Below, piece by piece: positions 36,723 to 45,850 of a DNA stretch of 64,000 nt. The position numbers and the translations under genes were made by a program. Source of the DNA: DATLED01 sp035525495 (lineage in GTDB: Bacteria; Actinomycetota; Acidimicrobiia; Acidimicrobiales; CADCTF01); assembly GCA_035525495.1 (NCBI GenBank), contig DATLED010000027.1, positions 14,049-78,048 of the forward strand, written 5' to 3'. The notes under the pieces are model-generated. The model was not told the DNA's origin. It made no database searches and saw only the letters and a list, made by a program, of their open reading frames with translations. Each line of letters begins with the position of its first letter. Position 1 is the stretch's first letter.

Positions 36723-36896
36723 GTGAAAAAGGGACGCCATCGGCGCTTTGAAGAGGCGCGTGCGCAAAAGCGGCAGACGGCCGAGCTCTCCGCTGAGCCG
36801 TGCGCCGAGTGCGGCGCCGAACCCGAGGCCGAGCACGCCTCGTGGTGCCTGGCCACCGTCGAGGACGACGAGGTCGAGGACGTCGACGCGCCCTGA
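36723..36896 (+). CDS. Small cysteine-motif protein
   Basis: The 57-residue protein has a basic start (KKGRHRRFEEARAQKRQ), then CAECGAEPEAEHASWC, a CxxC...C arrangement that may bind zinc, and an acidic tail. GTG 36723 is supported by GGGGAG at 36710-36715, 7 nt upstream, and a TACACT -10-like hexamer at 36678-36683. It is therefore one of the few genes here with an ordinary leader and Shine-Dalgarno site. Function is unknown. Confidence 0.62.
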   Translation: MKKGRHRRFEEARAQKRQTAELSAEPCAECGAEPEAEHASWCLATVEDDEVEDVDAP

Positions 36897-36967
36897 CGGG
36901 GCGAACCGTCCGAAGATGCCCCGTTCATCCGACGATCTCCTGGGCGGCACCTTCTAACCTGGACGGC

Positions 36968-38125
36968 GTGGGATCCGAACGGCGGGCTCGACGGCTCGCG
37001 CTCGCCGCCGTGATGGCGGCGGCGCTCTCGTCGTGCGGCGGTGGTGGCGCCGGCCCCGGCCCGGAGCACCTCGTGCGCGAGCTCGCCGCTCCGTCGACCA
37101 CCGCGGCGCCCGCCGAGGCCCCGACCGACGGGGGAGCAGACACGGAGGCGTCCACCGAGGCGGGCGCCGCCACCGATCCGCCGGCGAGCGCGCCGCCGGC
37201 GCCGCCGTCCACACCTCCCCCCACGGTCGCGGCCGCCGCAGCCACCCCGACGGTCCCGCTGGCGACGCCGCCTGCGCCGGTGCGTCCACCCCTCGCCGTC
37301 ACCGCCTCCAAGCCGAACCGCGTCGTGGGCGACATCGCCCCGTACGCGGGGCTGGGCACCTGGGTCGACGTCTACGACTGGAGCCACTACCACGACACCA
37401 CGCCGACGGTCGGGCCCGAACAGGTCGACCAGATGGCATCGGTCGGCGTGCAGACGCTCTTCCTCCAGACGGCCAAGCACGACACCCCGGACCTGATCGC
37501 CGAGCCCGACCTGCTGATCCCGATCATCGACCGGGCCCACGCCCGCGGCATCAAGGTCGTCGCCTGGTACCTGCCGACCCTCGAGGATGTCGACAACGAC
37601 CTCAACCGGCTCGTGGCCAGCGCCAACCTGGACGTCGATGGGCTGGCCGTCGACATCGAGTCCCGCAAGATCCCCGACGCCAACGAGCGCAGCATGCGCC
37701 TCGTCGACCTCAGCACCCGCCTCCGCCAGGCGCTACCCGGTCGTGCGATAGGCGCCATCGTGATGCCGCCGGTGCAGATGGAGGTCGTCAACCCGAACTT
37801 CTGGCCAGGCTTCCCCTGGCAGCAGATCTCGGACAAGTACGACGTCTGGCAGACCATGGGCTACTGGACGGACCGCAAGGAGTCCTCCGGCTATCGCGAC
37901 CCCTACCGCTACACCGACGAGAACATCCGCCGGCTGCGGGCCGACCTCGGCAACGCCGAGGCGCCGGTCTCGCCCGTCGGCGGCGTCGGCGGGATGGGCA
38001 ACGGCGACATCGAGGCGTTCCTACGCGCGGCCGCCGAGAACGCCGCCATCGGCGGCTCGATCTACGACTTCCGCACGACCCGGCCCGAGGCCTGGCCCGC
38101 CCTCCGCGGCTTCCGGACAACGTGA
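36968..38125 (+). CDS. Lipoprotein with a TIM-barrel, glycosidase-like domain
   Basis: The protein starts with a signal ending in LSSC (lipobox Cys at about residue 23), followed by a Pro/Thr/Ala linker (about 40-110). The remaining 270 residues look like a TIM barrel: WVDVYDWSHYHD, VQTLFLQTAKHD, HARGIKVVAWYLPT, VDGLAVDIESRK, AIGAIVMPP and YDVWQTMGYW alternate strand and helix as in the putative GHL/DUF4015-like glycoside hydrolases. Acidic residues at strand ends (DIES) could be catalytic. TAACCT (36955-36960) ends 7 nt before GTG 36968, supporting that start. Substrate is unknown. Confidence 0.75.
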   Translation: MGSERRARRLALAAVMAAALSSCGGGGAGPGPEHLVRELAAPSTTAAPAEAPTDGGADTEASTEAGAATDPPASAPPAPPSTPPPTVAAAAATPTVPLATPPAPVRPPLAVTASKPNRVVGDIAPYAGLGTWVDVYDWSHYHDTTPTVGPEQVDQMASVGVQTLFLQTAKHDTPDLIAEPDLLIPIIDRAHARGIKVVAWYLPTLEDVDNDLNRLVASANLDVDGLAVDIESRKIPDANERSMRLVDLSTRLRQALPGRAIGAIVMPPVQMEVVNPNFWPGFPWQQISDKYDVWQTMGYWTDRKESSGYRDPYRYTDENIRRLRADLGNAEAPVSPVGGVGGMGNGDIEAFLRAAAENAAIGGSIYDFRTTRPEAWPALRGFRTT

Positions 38126-38189
38126 CCCCGGGGGCGCTTCGTGACCCACGGCACAGGGTGCGGCGGCGCACCTCGGGTACAGGCTGGAG

Positions 38190-39137
38190 GTGCGCCGCTC
38201 CGAGACCTCCCTCCCGCCCGTCCCCCCGCCCGGTCTTCCCGCAGGGCGAGTCGTCGAGCTCCCCGGACGGGGCGAGGTCTTCGTGCGCGAGCGCCTCGGC
38301 GCCCCCGGCCAGCCGACGATCCTCCTCCTCCACGGATGGACGGCGTCGGCCGACCTCAACTGGTTCCGCGCCTACGACGCCATCTCCCCGATGGGCCGCC
38401 TCGTCGCCATCGACCACCGCGGCCACGGTCGCGGCCTGCGGTCCGAACAGCCCTTCACGCTCGAGGACGCCGCCGACGACGCCGCCGCCCTCCTGCGCGC
38501 TCTTGACGGCGGGCCCGCGATCCTCGTCGGTTACTCGATGGGCGGCCCCATCGCCATGCTGGTGTGGGAGCGCCATCCCGACCTCGTCCGCGGGCTCGTC
38601 CTCGAGGCGACGGCTCTCGAGTGGCGGGCCACCCGCCGGGAACGGGTGGCGCTCAAGTTCGCCGGCGCCCTCGAACTGTTCCTGCGGATGGGCCGTCCGC
38701 GAGGGCTCCTCGATCGGGCCCTTCGGCATGCGGTGCGGGTGCAGCCGGACCTGGCGCCGCTCGAGGGATGGCTCCGGGCCGAGCTCAAGCGGGGCGATCC
38801 CGCGGCGCTGGCCGACGCCGGTCGCGCCCTCGGCGACTACGACGCCCGGCCGTTCGCCGGCCGGGTGGACGTCCCCGCGGCGGTGGTGATCACGACCGAG
38901 GACCGCCTCGTCCGTCCCCGCAAGCAGCAGGCCCTGGCCCGCGCCATCCCCGGCGCCACGACGTGGGAGATCCCCGGCGACCACGATTCCTGTCTCCTGA
39001 AGCCGCACGAGTTCGCGGCCACGACGGTCGCCGCCATCGATGACGTCGTGGCGAGGTCGAGGGCGACGCGACCTCAGCCGGCGGCGGCCGACCGCTTGGT
39101 CGACAGCTCGACCCGCACTGCGGGGTGGGGCGTGTAG
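38190..39137 (+). CDS. Alpha/beta hydrolase (Ser nucleophile)
   Basis: This 315-residue alpha/beta hydrolase has ILLLHGWTASADLNW (oxyanion hole), AIDHRGHGRG, the nucleophile elbow GYSMGG and a C-terminal IPGDHDSCL with the catalytic His. TTEDRLVRPRKQ supplies the acid. It may be an esterase or lipase; nothing fixes the substrate. The start is GTG 38190. Its last 64 bp overlap the convergent Cys-rich gene, so the extreme C-terminus is shared coding sequence on both strands. Confidence 0.85.
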   Translation: MRRSETSLPPVPPPGLPAGRVVELPGRGEVFVRERLGAPGQPTILLLHGWTASADLNWFRAYDAISPMGRLVAIDHRGHGRGLRSEQPFTLEDAADDAAALLRALDGGPAILVGYSMGGPIAMLVWERHPDLVRGLVLEATALEWRATRRERVALKFAGALELFLRMGRPRGLLDRALRHAVRVQPDLAPLEGWLRAELKRGDPAALADAGRALGDYDARPFAGRVDVPAAVVITTEDRLVRPRKQQALARAIPGATTWEIPGDHDSCLLKPHEFAATTVAAIDDVVARSRATRPQPAAADRLVDSSTRTAGWGV

Positions 39138-39847
39138 CTCTCCGGCGGCCGGCTCTGGAGGTAGGTCACCAGCAGGTCATAGATGTGCAGACCGATCATC
39201 TCCACGATCTCGTCGCGCATCGTCTGGAAGACGGCGCGCCCCTCGATGAACGCGTCGGGGGCCTCGGTGCACCACCAGTGGAACTCCTCGCCGCCCTCTC
39301 CCCAGTGCTTGCGGTCCCACTGGATCAGCCGTGACGTGACGTGGCCGCCGCCGTCCTCGGTGTCCTCGCGGCGCAAGGGCAACTGCCAGCAGACGTTCGG
39401 CTTGTGGTCGAGCGGGCGGTCACCACGATCGAGCGCGGCCGCGTGGAGCGCGCAGCCGGGGCCGCCGGCGAATCCCGGACGGTTGAGGAAGATGCAGGCG
39501 CCGTCGACCTGCTTCGTCAACGTCTCGCCCTCGTCGTTGACCTTGAGGATCTTGAGCTTCCCGCTCTTGCCCCGACCCTTGTCGATGAACTGCCAGTGCT
39601 CGGCCGTCAGCTCGGCCGCGGCTCGCTCGGTGTTGGCGATGTCGTCGGCGTCGACGAAGTGCGCGCCGTAGCTGCAGCAACCCTGCACGAGCTCCGGCGC
39701 CGGCCCGGTCAGCACGCCCTGGCAGCCGCGGCCGAAGATGCAGGTCCAGTTGCTCATCAGGAAGGTGACGTCGAACATCCAGGTCCGGTGCTCGTCGGGG
39801 TCCTCGAAGGAGATCCACTCGTGGGTGTCGATGGGAGGCCTCGTCAT
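39074..39847 (-). CDS. Cysteine-rich conserved protein of unknown function
   Basis: The 257-residue soluble protein carries a cluster of Cys residues: WTCIFGRGCQG, LVQGCCSYGAHF, ACIFLNRPGFAGGPGCALH, NVCWQLPL and WWCTEAPD. The spacing recalls YkgJ- or DUF3109-like cysteine-cluster proteins thought to bind zinc or iron-sulfur centres, but I cannot assign it firmly. ATG 39847 overlaps the stop of a 28-codon frame upstream (ATGA). It is divergent from the Eis-like acetyltransferase. Confidence 0.72.
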   Translation of the reverse strand: MTRPPIDTHEWISFEDPDEHRTWMFDVTFLMSNWTCIFGRGCQGVLTGPAPELVQGCCSYGAHFVDADDIANTERAAAELTAEHWQFIDKGRGKSGKLKILKVNDEGETLTKQVDGACIFLNRPGFAGGPGCALHAAALDRGDRPLDHKPNVCWQLPLRREDTEDGGGHVTSRLIQWDRKHWGEGGEEFHWWCTEAPDAFIEGRAVFQTMRDEIVEMIGLHIYDLLVTYLQSRPPESYTPHPAVRVELSTKRSAAAG

Positions 39848-39930
39848 GGGGTGGCGGTCAGCGCCTCCGCGAGCTCGTGCCAGAGCCCGCCGGCGCCCAG
39901 CGGTCCTTTCTCGAACGGGTCGATGAGCAT
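39844..39930 (-). CDS. Possible 28-residue peptide coupled to the Cys-rich gene
   Basis: A frame beginning with ATG at 39930 encodes a short peptide with a protein-like composition (LIDPFEKGPLGAGGLWHELAE) and ends in ATGA overlapping the start of the downstream gene. It could be a real leader peptide, or simply the in-frame decay of a longer gene. No -10 or Shine-Dalgarno signal is evident. Weakly supported. Confidence 0.3.
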   Translation of the reverse strand: MLIDPFEKGPLGAGGLWHELAEALTATP

Positions 39931-40013
39931 GCGCCGCGATCGGCCTCGAGGGACGCGGCGAGGCGCACGGACGGCATCGGGTTCCCACGGTAGTGGCCGT
40001 AGGCTCTGCCGTT

Positions 40014-41219
40014 GTGACAACGGCGGTCGTGCGCGCACCGGAGTCGGAGGACGAGTGGCGGCAGTGCCACCGCATCGCCGCGCAAGGCTTCAACGGGCCG
40101 CTCACGCCCGCGGCCGAGGAGGAGCAGCTCCCGAAGTTCCACCGTGACCGATGCCTCGCAGTGGTCGTCGGGGACGAGGTGGCGGCGTGGTCGCAGGTCC
40201 GTCCGTTCGGCCAGTTCTTCGGCGGGCGTCGCGTGCCGATGGGCGGCTTCTCGCCGGTGGTCACCGCCCCCGAGCATCGCGGGCAGGGGTTCGGCTCGCG
40301 CGTGACGGCGGCGCAGCTCCCGATCATGCGCGACCGCGGCGAGGTGATCGCCGGGCTGTATCCGGCGCAGACGCAGCTGTACCGCGGCAACGGCTTCGAG
40401 GTCGCCGGTGTGTTCGCGGGCCGGACCCTCCCGACGCGCAGCCTCCACCACCTCCGTCCCTCGGCATCGGTGCGGCTCCGAGCGGGAACGGCCGACGACC
40501 TCGCGGCGGTGAAGGGGTGCTACGCCCGGTTCGCGATGACGCAGAACGGGTGGCTCGACCGGCCCGATGTGTGGTGGGACAACATCGTCCCTGGCGACAA
40601 GATCGGGCGCGAGCAGTTCCTCTACGTCGCTGACGGCGAGGGCGGCGCGCTCGCGGGCTACGTCCGGTATGCCCACGCGAAGGCGCGCCCCCCGGCGCTC
40701 GGGTACACGATCCAGGTGATGGACTTCTGCGCAGCGGAGCCGGACGTGGCGCTGGCGCTCTGGCGGATGATCGGGACGTCGTCGACGCAGGCCGAGCACG
40801 TACGGATCTCTGGCGCGGTCGAGCACCCGCTCCTGCTGTTGCTCCCGGACCAGGACCTGAAGACGACGGACGAGATCCGCTGGATGCTCCGGGTCGTCGA
40901 TGCGCCGCGCGCGATCGCCGCGCGCGGGTACCCGGCGGCGGTCCGCGCCACGGTCGACCTCGACCTCGCCGACCGCCAGTGCGAATGGAACGCCGGCCGG
41001 TGGCGGCTGACCGTGGAGGACGGATCGGCGACGCTGGACAAGGGTGGAGACGGCGACGTGCAGTTGACGAGCAACGCCTTCTCCGCCCTCTACAGCGGCT
41101 ATGCGGCGGCCGGCACGCTGCGACGGACGGGGCTCATCAGCAGCGGCGACACCCGTTCGCTGTCGGCACTCGAAGCCGTCTTCGCGGGGCCCACGCCGTC
41201 GATCGCGGACTTCTACTGA
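40014..41219 (+). CDS. Eis-like GNAT N-acetyltransferase
   Basis: This 401-residue protein has the Eis architecture: an N-terminal GNAT domain with the acetyl-CoA loop VTAPEHRGQGFGSRV (about 80-94, RGxGxG/A), a second GNAT-like half (about 150-290) and a C-terminal SCP2-like sterol-carrier fold (about 300-395). Eis enzymes acetylate amines, including aminoglycosides, at several sites; the natural substrate here is unknown. TAGGCT (40000-40005) ends 8 nt before GTG 40014, which rules against the longer GTG start at 39993. The stop overlaps glcD (TGATG), making it the first gene of the glycolate oxidase operon. Confidence 0.85.
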   Translation: MTTAVVRAPESEDEWRQCHRIAAQGFNGPLTPAAEEEQLPKFHRDRCLAVVVGDEVAAWSQVRPFGQFFGGRRVPMGGFSPVVTAPEHRGQGFGSRVTAAQLPIMRDRGEVIAGLYPAQTQLYRGNGFEVAGVFAGRTLPTRSLHHLRPSASVRLRAGTADDLAAVKGCYARFAMTQNGWLDRPDVWWDNIVPGDKIGREQFLYVADGEGGALAGYVRYAHAKARPPALGYTIQVMDFCAAEPDVALALWRMIGTSSTQAEHVRISGAVEHPLLLLLPDQDLKTTDEIRWMLRVVDAPRAIAARGYPAAVRATVDLDLADRQCEWNAGRWRLTVEDGSATLDKGGDGDVQLTSNAFSALYSGYAAAGTLRRTGLISSGDTRSLSALEAVFAGPTPSIADFY

Positions 41220-42661
41220 TGCGCGCGGCCGACCCGCTCCTCGCTGAGCTCCGCGCCGCGCTCAGCGACGATCGCGTGCTCGACCAACCGATCTCCCTGG
41301 CGCTGTACGCGCGGGATGCGTCGGTCATCGAGGGCCGCGCCGGCGCCGTGTGCTTCCCGTGCACGACGGCGGAGGTGCAGGCCGTCGTCCGCATCGCCCG
41401 CCGGCACGAACGGGCGATCATCCCGCGCGGCTCGGGGACCGGCCTCGCCGGGGGCGCCGTACCGGTGAGCTCGGATCCCGAGCGCCCGCCGGTCGTCGTG
41501 GTGACCACGAAGATGGACGCCGTCCTCGAGATCGACGCGGACGACCGGACCGCCTGGGTGCAGCCGGGCGTCCTGAACCTCGATCTGTCGCGCGCCACCC
41601 ACCCCTATGGCCTCCACTTCGCGCCCGACCCGTCGAGCCAGCAGTCCTGCTCGGTCGGTGGCAACGTCGCCAACAACTCCGGCGGTCCGCACTGCCTCCT
41701 GTACGGCGTCACGAGCGCGCACGTCCTCGCGATCGAGGTCGTCCTGCCCGACGGTTCACTGACGATGCTCGGCGGGCTCGATGCCGACACCGCGGGCTAC
41801 GACCTGCGGGGTGCGTTCGTGGGGAGCGAGGGGACGATGGGGATCGCGACCCGCATCGCCGTGCGGCTCACGCCGAACCCACCGGCCATCCGCACGCTGC
41901 TCGCCGACTTCACCTCCGTCGAGTCTGCGGCCGCGGCGGTGAGCGGGATCATCGCCGCCGGCATCGTTCCCGCCGCCTTGGAGATGATGGACGCCGCCAT
42001 CACCCGCGCCGTCGAGGACTACGTCAACGCCGGCTTTCCTCGCGACGCCGCGGCCATCCTCCTCGTCGAGGTCGACGGCCTGCCCGATGGCGTCGAAGCC
42101 GCGGCCGCGGCGGTGCAGGAGGTCGTCCTCGCCCATGGCGCGCGGGGCGTGAGGATCGCCGCCGATGCCGCGGAGCGGCAGCTGCTGTGGAAGGGCCGCA
42201 AGTCGGCCTTCGGCGCCATCGCCCGTATCGCGCCGAACTACTACCTCCACGACGCGGTGGTGCCGCGCACGAAGCTCGTCGACGTCCTCCGCCGGGTCTA
42301 CGAGATCGCCGAGCGCTACGACCTGCTGATGATGAACGTGTTCCACGCGGGCGACGGCAACCTCCATCCGTTGATCGTCTTCGATCGCCGCGTCCCGGGG
42401 ACGATGGAGCGGGTGCACGCTGCGGGCGCGGAGATCATCGAGGCCTGCGTGGCCGCCGGTGGCGTGCTCTCCGGCGAGCACGGGATCGGTCTGGAGAAGC
42501 GGGACTACATGCCGATGATCTTCAGCGAGGACGACCTCGACGCGCAGGCGCGGCTGCGTGAGGTGTTCGACCCCACGCACTCGTGCAACCCGCTCAAGGT
42601 CCTTCCCGGGGGCTCCCGGTGCGGCGACCTGCAGTCCGTCCCCGAGGGCGCATGGATCTGA
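41219..42661 (+). CDS. glcD: Glycolate oxidase FAD subunit GlcD
   Basis: GlcD is the catalytic FAD subunit of glycolate (or related 2-hydroxy acid) oxidase, giving glyoxylate. The 480-residue protein has the PCMH-type FAD fold: IPRGSGTGLAGGAVP, SVGGNVANNSGGPHCLLYGVT, GSEGTMGIATRI, and a C-terminal cap with NVFHAGDGNLHP and GGVLSGEHGIGLEKRDYM. ATG 41219 overlaps the Eis stop; the end overlaps glcE by 10 bp. The D-E-F order matches the known three-subunit enzyme. D-lactate is a possible alternative substrate. Confidence 0.93.
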   Translation: MRAADPLLAELRAALSDDRVLDQPISLALYARDASVIEGRAGAVCFPCTTAEVQAVVRIARRHERAIIPRGSGTGLAGGAVPVSSDPERPPVVVVTTKMDAVLEIDADDRTAWVQPGVLNLDLSRATHPYGLHFAPDPSSQQSCSVGGNVANNSGGPHCLLYGVTSAHVLAIEVVLPDGSLTMLGGLDADTAGYDLRGAFVGSEGTMGIATRIAVRLTPNPPAIRTLLADFTSVESAAAAVSGIIAAGIVPAALEMMDAAITRAVEDYVNAGFPRDAAAILLVEVDGLPDGVEAAAAAVQEVVLAHGARGVRIAADAAERQLLWKGRKSAFGAIARIAPNYYLHDAVVPRTKLVDVLRRVYEIAERYDLLMMNVFHAGDGNLHPLIVFDRRVPGTMERVHAAGAEIIEACVAAGGVLSGEHGIGLEKRDYMPMIFSEDDLDAQARLREVFDPTHSCNPLKVLPGGSRCGDLQSVPEGAWI

Positions 42662-43557
42662 CCAACTTCGCCAAGGAGGTCGGGGGGATCGACGACGGTC
42701 CGGTCACCTGCGTGGGGGGTCGCACGCAATGGGACGTCGGTGGTTCGGTCGACGGCGACGCGCGCGAGGTCGTGGCGCCGTCGGGCATCGTCGAGTTCGA
42801 GCCCGCAGAGATGGTCGTGCGAGTGCGCAGCGGCACGTCGGTCGCCGAGCTCGACGCCGCCCTCGCCGAGCGGGGACAGCAGGTGGCGCTCGACCCCTCG
42901 GCGCCCGACCTTGCGACCGTGGGCGGCGTGCTCGCCGTCGGCCGCAGCGGCATCCGCAGGCTCCGCTACGGCCCCGTTCGCGACACCGTCCTCGAGGTGC
43001 GCACGGTGATGGCGGAGGGGCAACTCGTGAAGGCGGGTGGACCGGTCGTGAAGAACGTGAGCGGGTTCGACCTCGGGCGCCTGCTCGTCGGGTCGCTCGG
43101 GACGCTCGGCTTCCTCGCCGAGGTCGTCTTGCGGTGCTCGCCGAAGCCGCCGGTCGCGCAGTGGCTGCGGTCGCCGGACGGGGCGGATCCGTTCGCCGCT
43201 CGCGACTGCCTGTTCCGCCCGTCGTCGCTCCTGTGGGACGGCACGTCGACCTGGGTCCTGCTCGAGGGCCACGCCGCCGACGTCGCCGCCGAGAGGGCTT
43301 CGCTGGGTGCCGGGTGGAGCGAGGTCGGCGGACCTCCGGCGCTGCCCGTCGGTGGGCACCGGCGATCGGCGCGACCGTCGGAGTTGCGCGAACTGCGCGG
43401 ATCGTCGTTCGTTGCCGAGATCGGCGTCGGGACGATCCACGTCGGTGGCGAGGTGCCGCCCGTGCGCGTGGACCCGTCGACCGGAGAGCTGCACCGGCGG
43501 GTGAAGGCGGCGTTCGATCCCACCGGACGCATGAACCCCGGAAGGTCGGTCGCGTGA
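42652..43557 (+). CDS. glcE: Glycolate oxidase subunit GlcE (FAD-binding)
   Basis: GlcE is the second, shorter FAD-binding subunit of glycolate oxidase. The 301-residue protein has EMVVRVRSGTSVAELDAALAERGQ, DPSAPDLATVGGVLAVGRSG and GGPVVKNVSGFDLGRLLVGSLGTLGFLAEV, the GlcE-specific run ending in FDLxRL-GSxGTLG. The C-terminus ends with HRRVKAAFDPTGRMNPGR, which occurs at the end of GlcE and GlcD proteins. It overlaps glcD by 10 bp and glcF by 4 bp (GTGA). Confidence 0.92.
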   Translation: MDLTNFAKEVGGIDDGPVTCVGGRTQWDVGGSVDGDAREVVAPSGIVEFEPAEMVVRVRSGTSVAELDAALAERGQQVALDPSAPDLATVGGVLAVGRSGIRRLRYGPVRDTVLEVRTVMAEGQLVKAGGPVVKNVSGFDLGRLLVGSLGTLGFLAEVVLRCSPKPPVAQWLRSPDGADPFAARDCLFRPSSLLWDGTSTWVLLEGHAADVAAERASLGAGWSEVGGPPALPVGGHRRSARPSELRELRGSSFVAEIGVGTIHVGGEVPPVRVDPSTGELHRRVKAAFDPTGRMNPGRSVA

Positions 43558-44678
43558 AGCTCCACGTCGACGAGGACGAGCTGGCATCGTGCGTCGCCTG
43601 CGGGCTGTGCCTTCCGCACTGCCCGACGTATCGCGTCAGCGGTGAGGAGACGAAGTCCCCTCGGGGGCGCATCGCCGCCATGCGCTCGGTGCACGCGGGT
43701 GACAGCCCGGCCGACGACACCTTCGTCCGCTACATGGACGAGTGCGTGCAGTGCCTCGGGTGCCAGGCGGCGTGCCCATCCGGCGTTCCGTTCGGCCGGT
43801 TGATGGAAGGGACTCGGGAGACGCTGGCGGCCGAGCAGCGATACGCGCCTTGGTGGAAGCGGCTGGCTTACGCGGCGCTGGGCCACCACCGCCTCGTACT
43901 CGCGGGATCGACGGTGTTGGGCGTCGTGCAGCGGACGGGACTCGTGCCGAAGCGACTCTCGCTCCCGAAGCTCCCGCTGAGGCGGCGTCCGTTGGTCGCG
44001 TCCGGTGACGACGTGTGGCTCTTCACCGGCTGCGTGATGGACGCCTGGCAGAGGGAGACGCACCGAGCGGTGCAGCGCGTCCTCGAAGCAGCGGGCGCCG
44101 GTGTGGCCCTGCCGGGTGCGGGCGGCGACTGCTGCGGCGCGCTGCACGTCCACGCCGGACTGTCGGCTCAGGGGCACGCGCTCGGCGGACGGGCGCTCGC
44201 CTCCATGCCGGGGACGGCGCCGATTCTCGTGGACTCCGCAGGATGCGGTGCCGCGCTGAAGGACCGCGACACGATGGGACGGGTGCTCGACGTCCACGAG
44301 TGGCTGGCGGCGCGGGTCGACTCGCTTCCGCGACCCGGTCCGGGTTGGGTTCGTCCCGTCGTGGCCGTGCAGGACCCGTGCCACCTGCGGCACGTCCAGA
44401 AGGCGCACCTCGCCGTGCGCGTGGTGCTGGCGCCCTACGCCGACATCGTCGAGCTCGACGACGAGGGGTTGTGTTGCGGAGCCGGAGGCGCGTACTCGGT
44501 GCAACAACCGGACCTGGCCGGCGCCATCCGGGACCGCAAGGTGGCGGCCATCGAGCGGACGGGCGCGGCGCTCGTCGTGTCCGCCAATCCCGGCTGCGCC
44601 TACCACCTTGCGGGCGCCGGCATCCCGGCGCGCCACCCGCTCGAGATCGTCGACGAAGGGATCAACTGTGGCCGGTGA
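43554..44678 (+). CDS. glcF: Glycolate oxidase iron-sulfur subunit GlcF
   Basis: GlcF carries electrons from the flavin subunits to the membrane quinone pool. The 374-residue protein has two ferredoxin-type 4Fe-4S motifs, CVACGLCLPHCP and CVQCLGCQAACP (about residues 12-72), and two CCG domains (GDCCGALHVHAG, GLCCGAGGAY) that bind a further cofactor. The GTG start overlaps glcE by GTGA. No membrane helix is obvious. It is followed by a small gene overlapping its end by 11 bp. Confidence 0.93.
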   Translation: MKLHVDEDELASCVACGLCLPHCPTYRVSGEETKSPRGRIAAMRSVHAGDSPADDTFVRYMDECVQCLGCQAACPSGVPFGRLMEGTRETLAAEQRYAPWWKRLAYAALGHHRLVLAGSTVLGVVQRTGLVPKRLSLPKLPLRRRPLVASGDDVWLFTGCVMDAWQRETHRAVQRVLEAAGAGVALPGAGGDCCGALHVHAGLSAQGHALGGRALASMPGTAPILVDSAGCGAALKDRDTMGRVLDVHEWLAARVDSLPRPGPGWVRPVVAVQDPCHLRHVQKAHLAVRVVLAPYADIVELDDEGLCCGAGGAYSVQQPDLAGAIRDRKVAAIERTGAALVVSANPGCAYHLAGAGIPARHPLEIVDEGINCGR

Positions 44679-44862
44679 GTTCGACGACCTGCGCCGCCGG
44701 CTCCAAGGGATCAGCGAGGAGCTCGCCGACCTGGCCATCGAGCGCCTGCGGGAGTCGATCGACGCCGGCGGCAAGGAGCTGCCCGTCGACGAGCGCCGCC
44801 TGACCCGCGCGCGGCGTGCGGTGGAGAAGGCGATCGGCATCCTCTCGGAGCCGGATGGGTAG
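44668..44862 (+). CDS. Small helical protein at the end of the glc operon
   Basis: The 64-residue protein, EFDDLRRRLQGISEELADLAIERLRESIDAGGKELPVDERRLTRARRAVEKAIGIL, is almost certainly all-helical with a heptad-like Leu/Ile/Ala pattern in the first half. GTG 44668 lies within the end of glcF, so it is coupled to the operon. I know no family for it; a small chaperone or assembly role for glycolate oxidase is only speculation. Confidence 0.65.
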   Translation: MAGEFDDLRRRLQGISEELADLAIERLRESIDAGGKELPVDERRLTRARRAVEKAIGILSEPDG

Positions 44863-44896
44863 GAAGCCGGATTCCTCGCCGTCATAGGGTCTGACC

Positions 44897-45850
44897 GTGG
44901 CCGACGAGATCCCGGTGATCGATCTGAGCGACGTCGACGTCGCGGCGCCGGCGATTGATCGGGCATGTCGGGAGACCGGGTTCTTCTACGTCGTCGGCCA
45001 CGGGGTCGATCCCGCGCTCGGCCAGCGCCTCGACGCGCTGGCGCGGGAGTTCTTCGCACTGCCCGAAGAGGAGAAGGCCGAGATCGCCATGACCCGGGGC
45101 GGCCGGGCGTGGCGCGGGTGGTTCCCCATCGGCGGAGAGCTGACGTCAGGCGTCGCGGATCGCAAGGAGGGCATCTACTTCGGGTCGGAGCTCGGTCCCG
45201 AACATCCGCTCGTGCGCGATGGCGTCGTCCTCCACGGACGCAACCTCTTCCCGGCGAGGCCGGCCCAGCTGGGACCGACGGTGCTCGCCTACCTCGACGC
45301 GCTGACGGGCGTCGCCCACCGCCTCGCCGAATGCCTGGCACAGGCGCTGGGACTCGATCGGCGTTGGTTCGCAGAGCACCTGACGTCTGACCCGTTGATC
45401 CTGTTCCGCATCTTCCACTATCCGCCCGATCCGTCGCCTGGCGAATGGGGCGTCGGCGAGCACACGGATTACGGATTGTTGACGCTGCTGCGTCAGGACG
45501 ACGCCGGCGGGCTCGAGGTCCGAAGCGCCGGCGGTGGCTGGATGGACGCCCCGCCGATCCCGAACTCGTTCGTCTGCAACCTCGGAGACATGCTCGAGCG
45601 GATGACGGGCGGCGTCTACCGATCGACGCCCCATCGCGTGCGCAACACCAGCGGCGTCAGCCGGCTGTCGTTCCCCTTCTTCTTCGACCCCGGTTGGAAC
45701 GTCGTCGTGCCGCCGCTGCCGCGGGACGACGGTGTCGCCGACCGGTGGGACGGAGCCGATCCGACGGTGTTCGAGGGGACCTACGGCGAGTACGTGTCGG
45801 CGAAGGTGGCCAAGGTCTTTCCCGACCTGCATCGTCAGTCGGCCTCGTAG
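44897..45850 (+). CDS. 2-oxoglutarate/Fe(II) oxygenase, isopenicillin N synthase family
   Basis: This 317-residue non-heme iron oxygenase has an N-terminal DIOX_N domain (IPVIDLSDVD, RETGFFYVVGHGVD) and a C-terminal 2OG-Fe(II) domain with HTD (His189, Asp191) and His246 in STPHRVRN as the iron ligands, and RLSFPFFF supplying the RxS 2-oxoglutarate-binding pair. Relatives oxidise small molecules such as ethylene precursors, flavonoids or amino acids; the substrate is unknown. TAGGGT (44885-44890) ends 6 nt before GTG 44897, so it is transcribed separately from glc. Confidence 0.92.
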   Translation: MADEIPVIDLSDVDVAAPAIDRACRETGFFYVVGHGVDPALGQRLDALAREFFALPEEEKAEIAMTRGGRAWRGWFPIGGELTSGVADRKEGIYFGSELGPEHPLVRDGVVLHGRNLFPARPAQLGPTVLAYLDALTGVAHRLAECLAQALGLDRRWFAEHLTSDPLILFRIFHYPPDPSPGEWGVGEHTDYGLLTLLRQDDAGGLEVRSAGGGWMDAPPIPNSFVCNLGDMLERMTGGVYRSTPHRVRNTSGVSRLSFPFFFDPGWNVVVPPLPRDDGVADRWDGADPTVFEGTYGEYVSAKVAKVFPDLHRQSAS

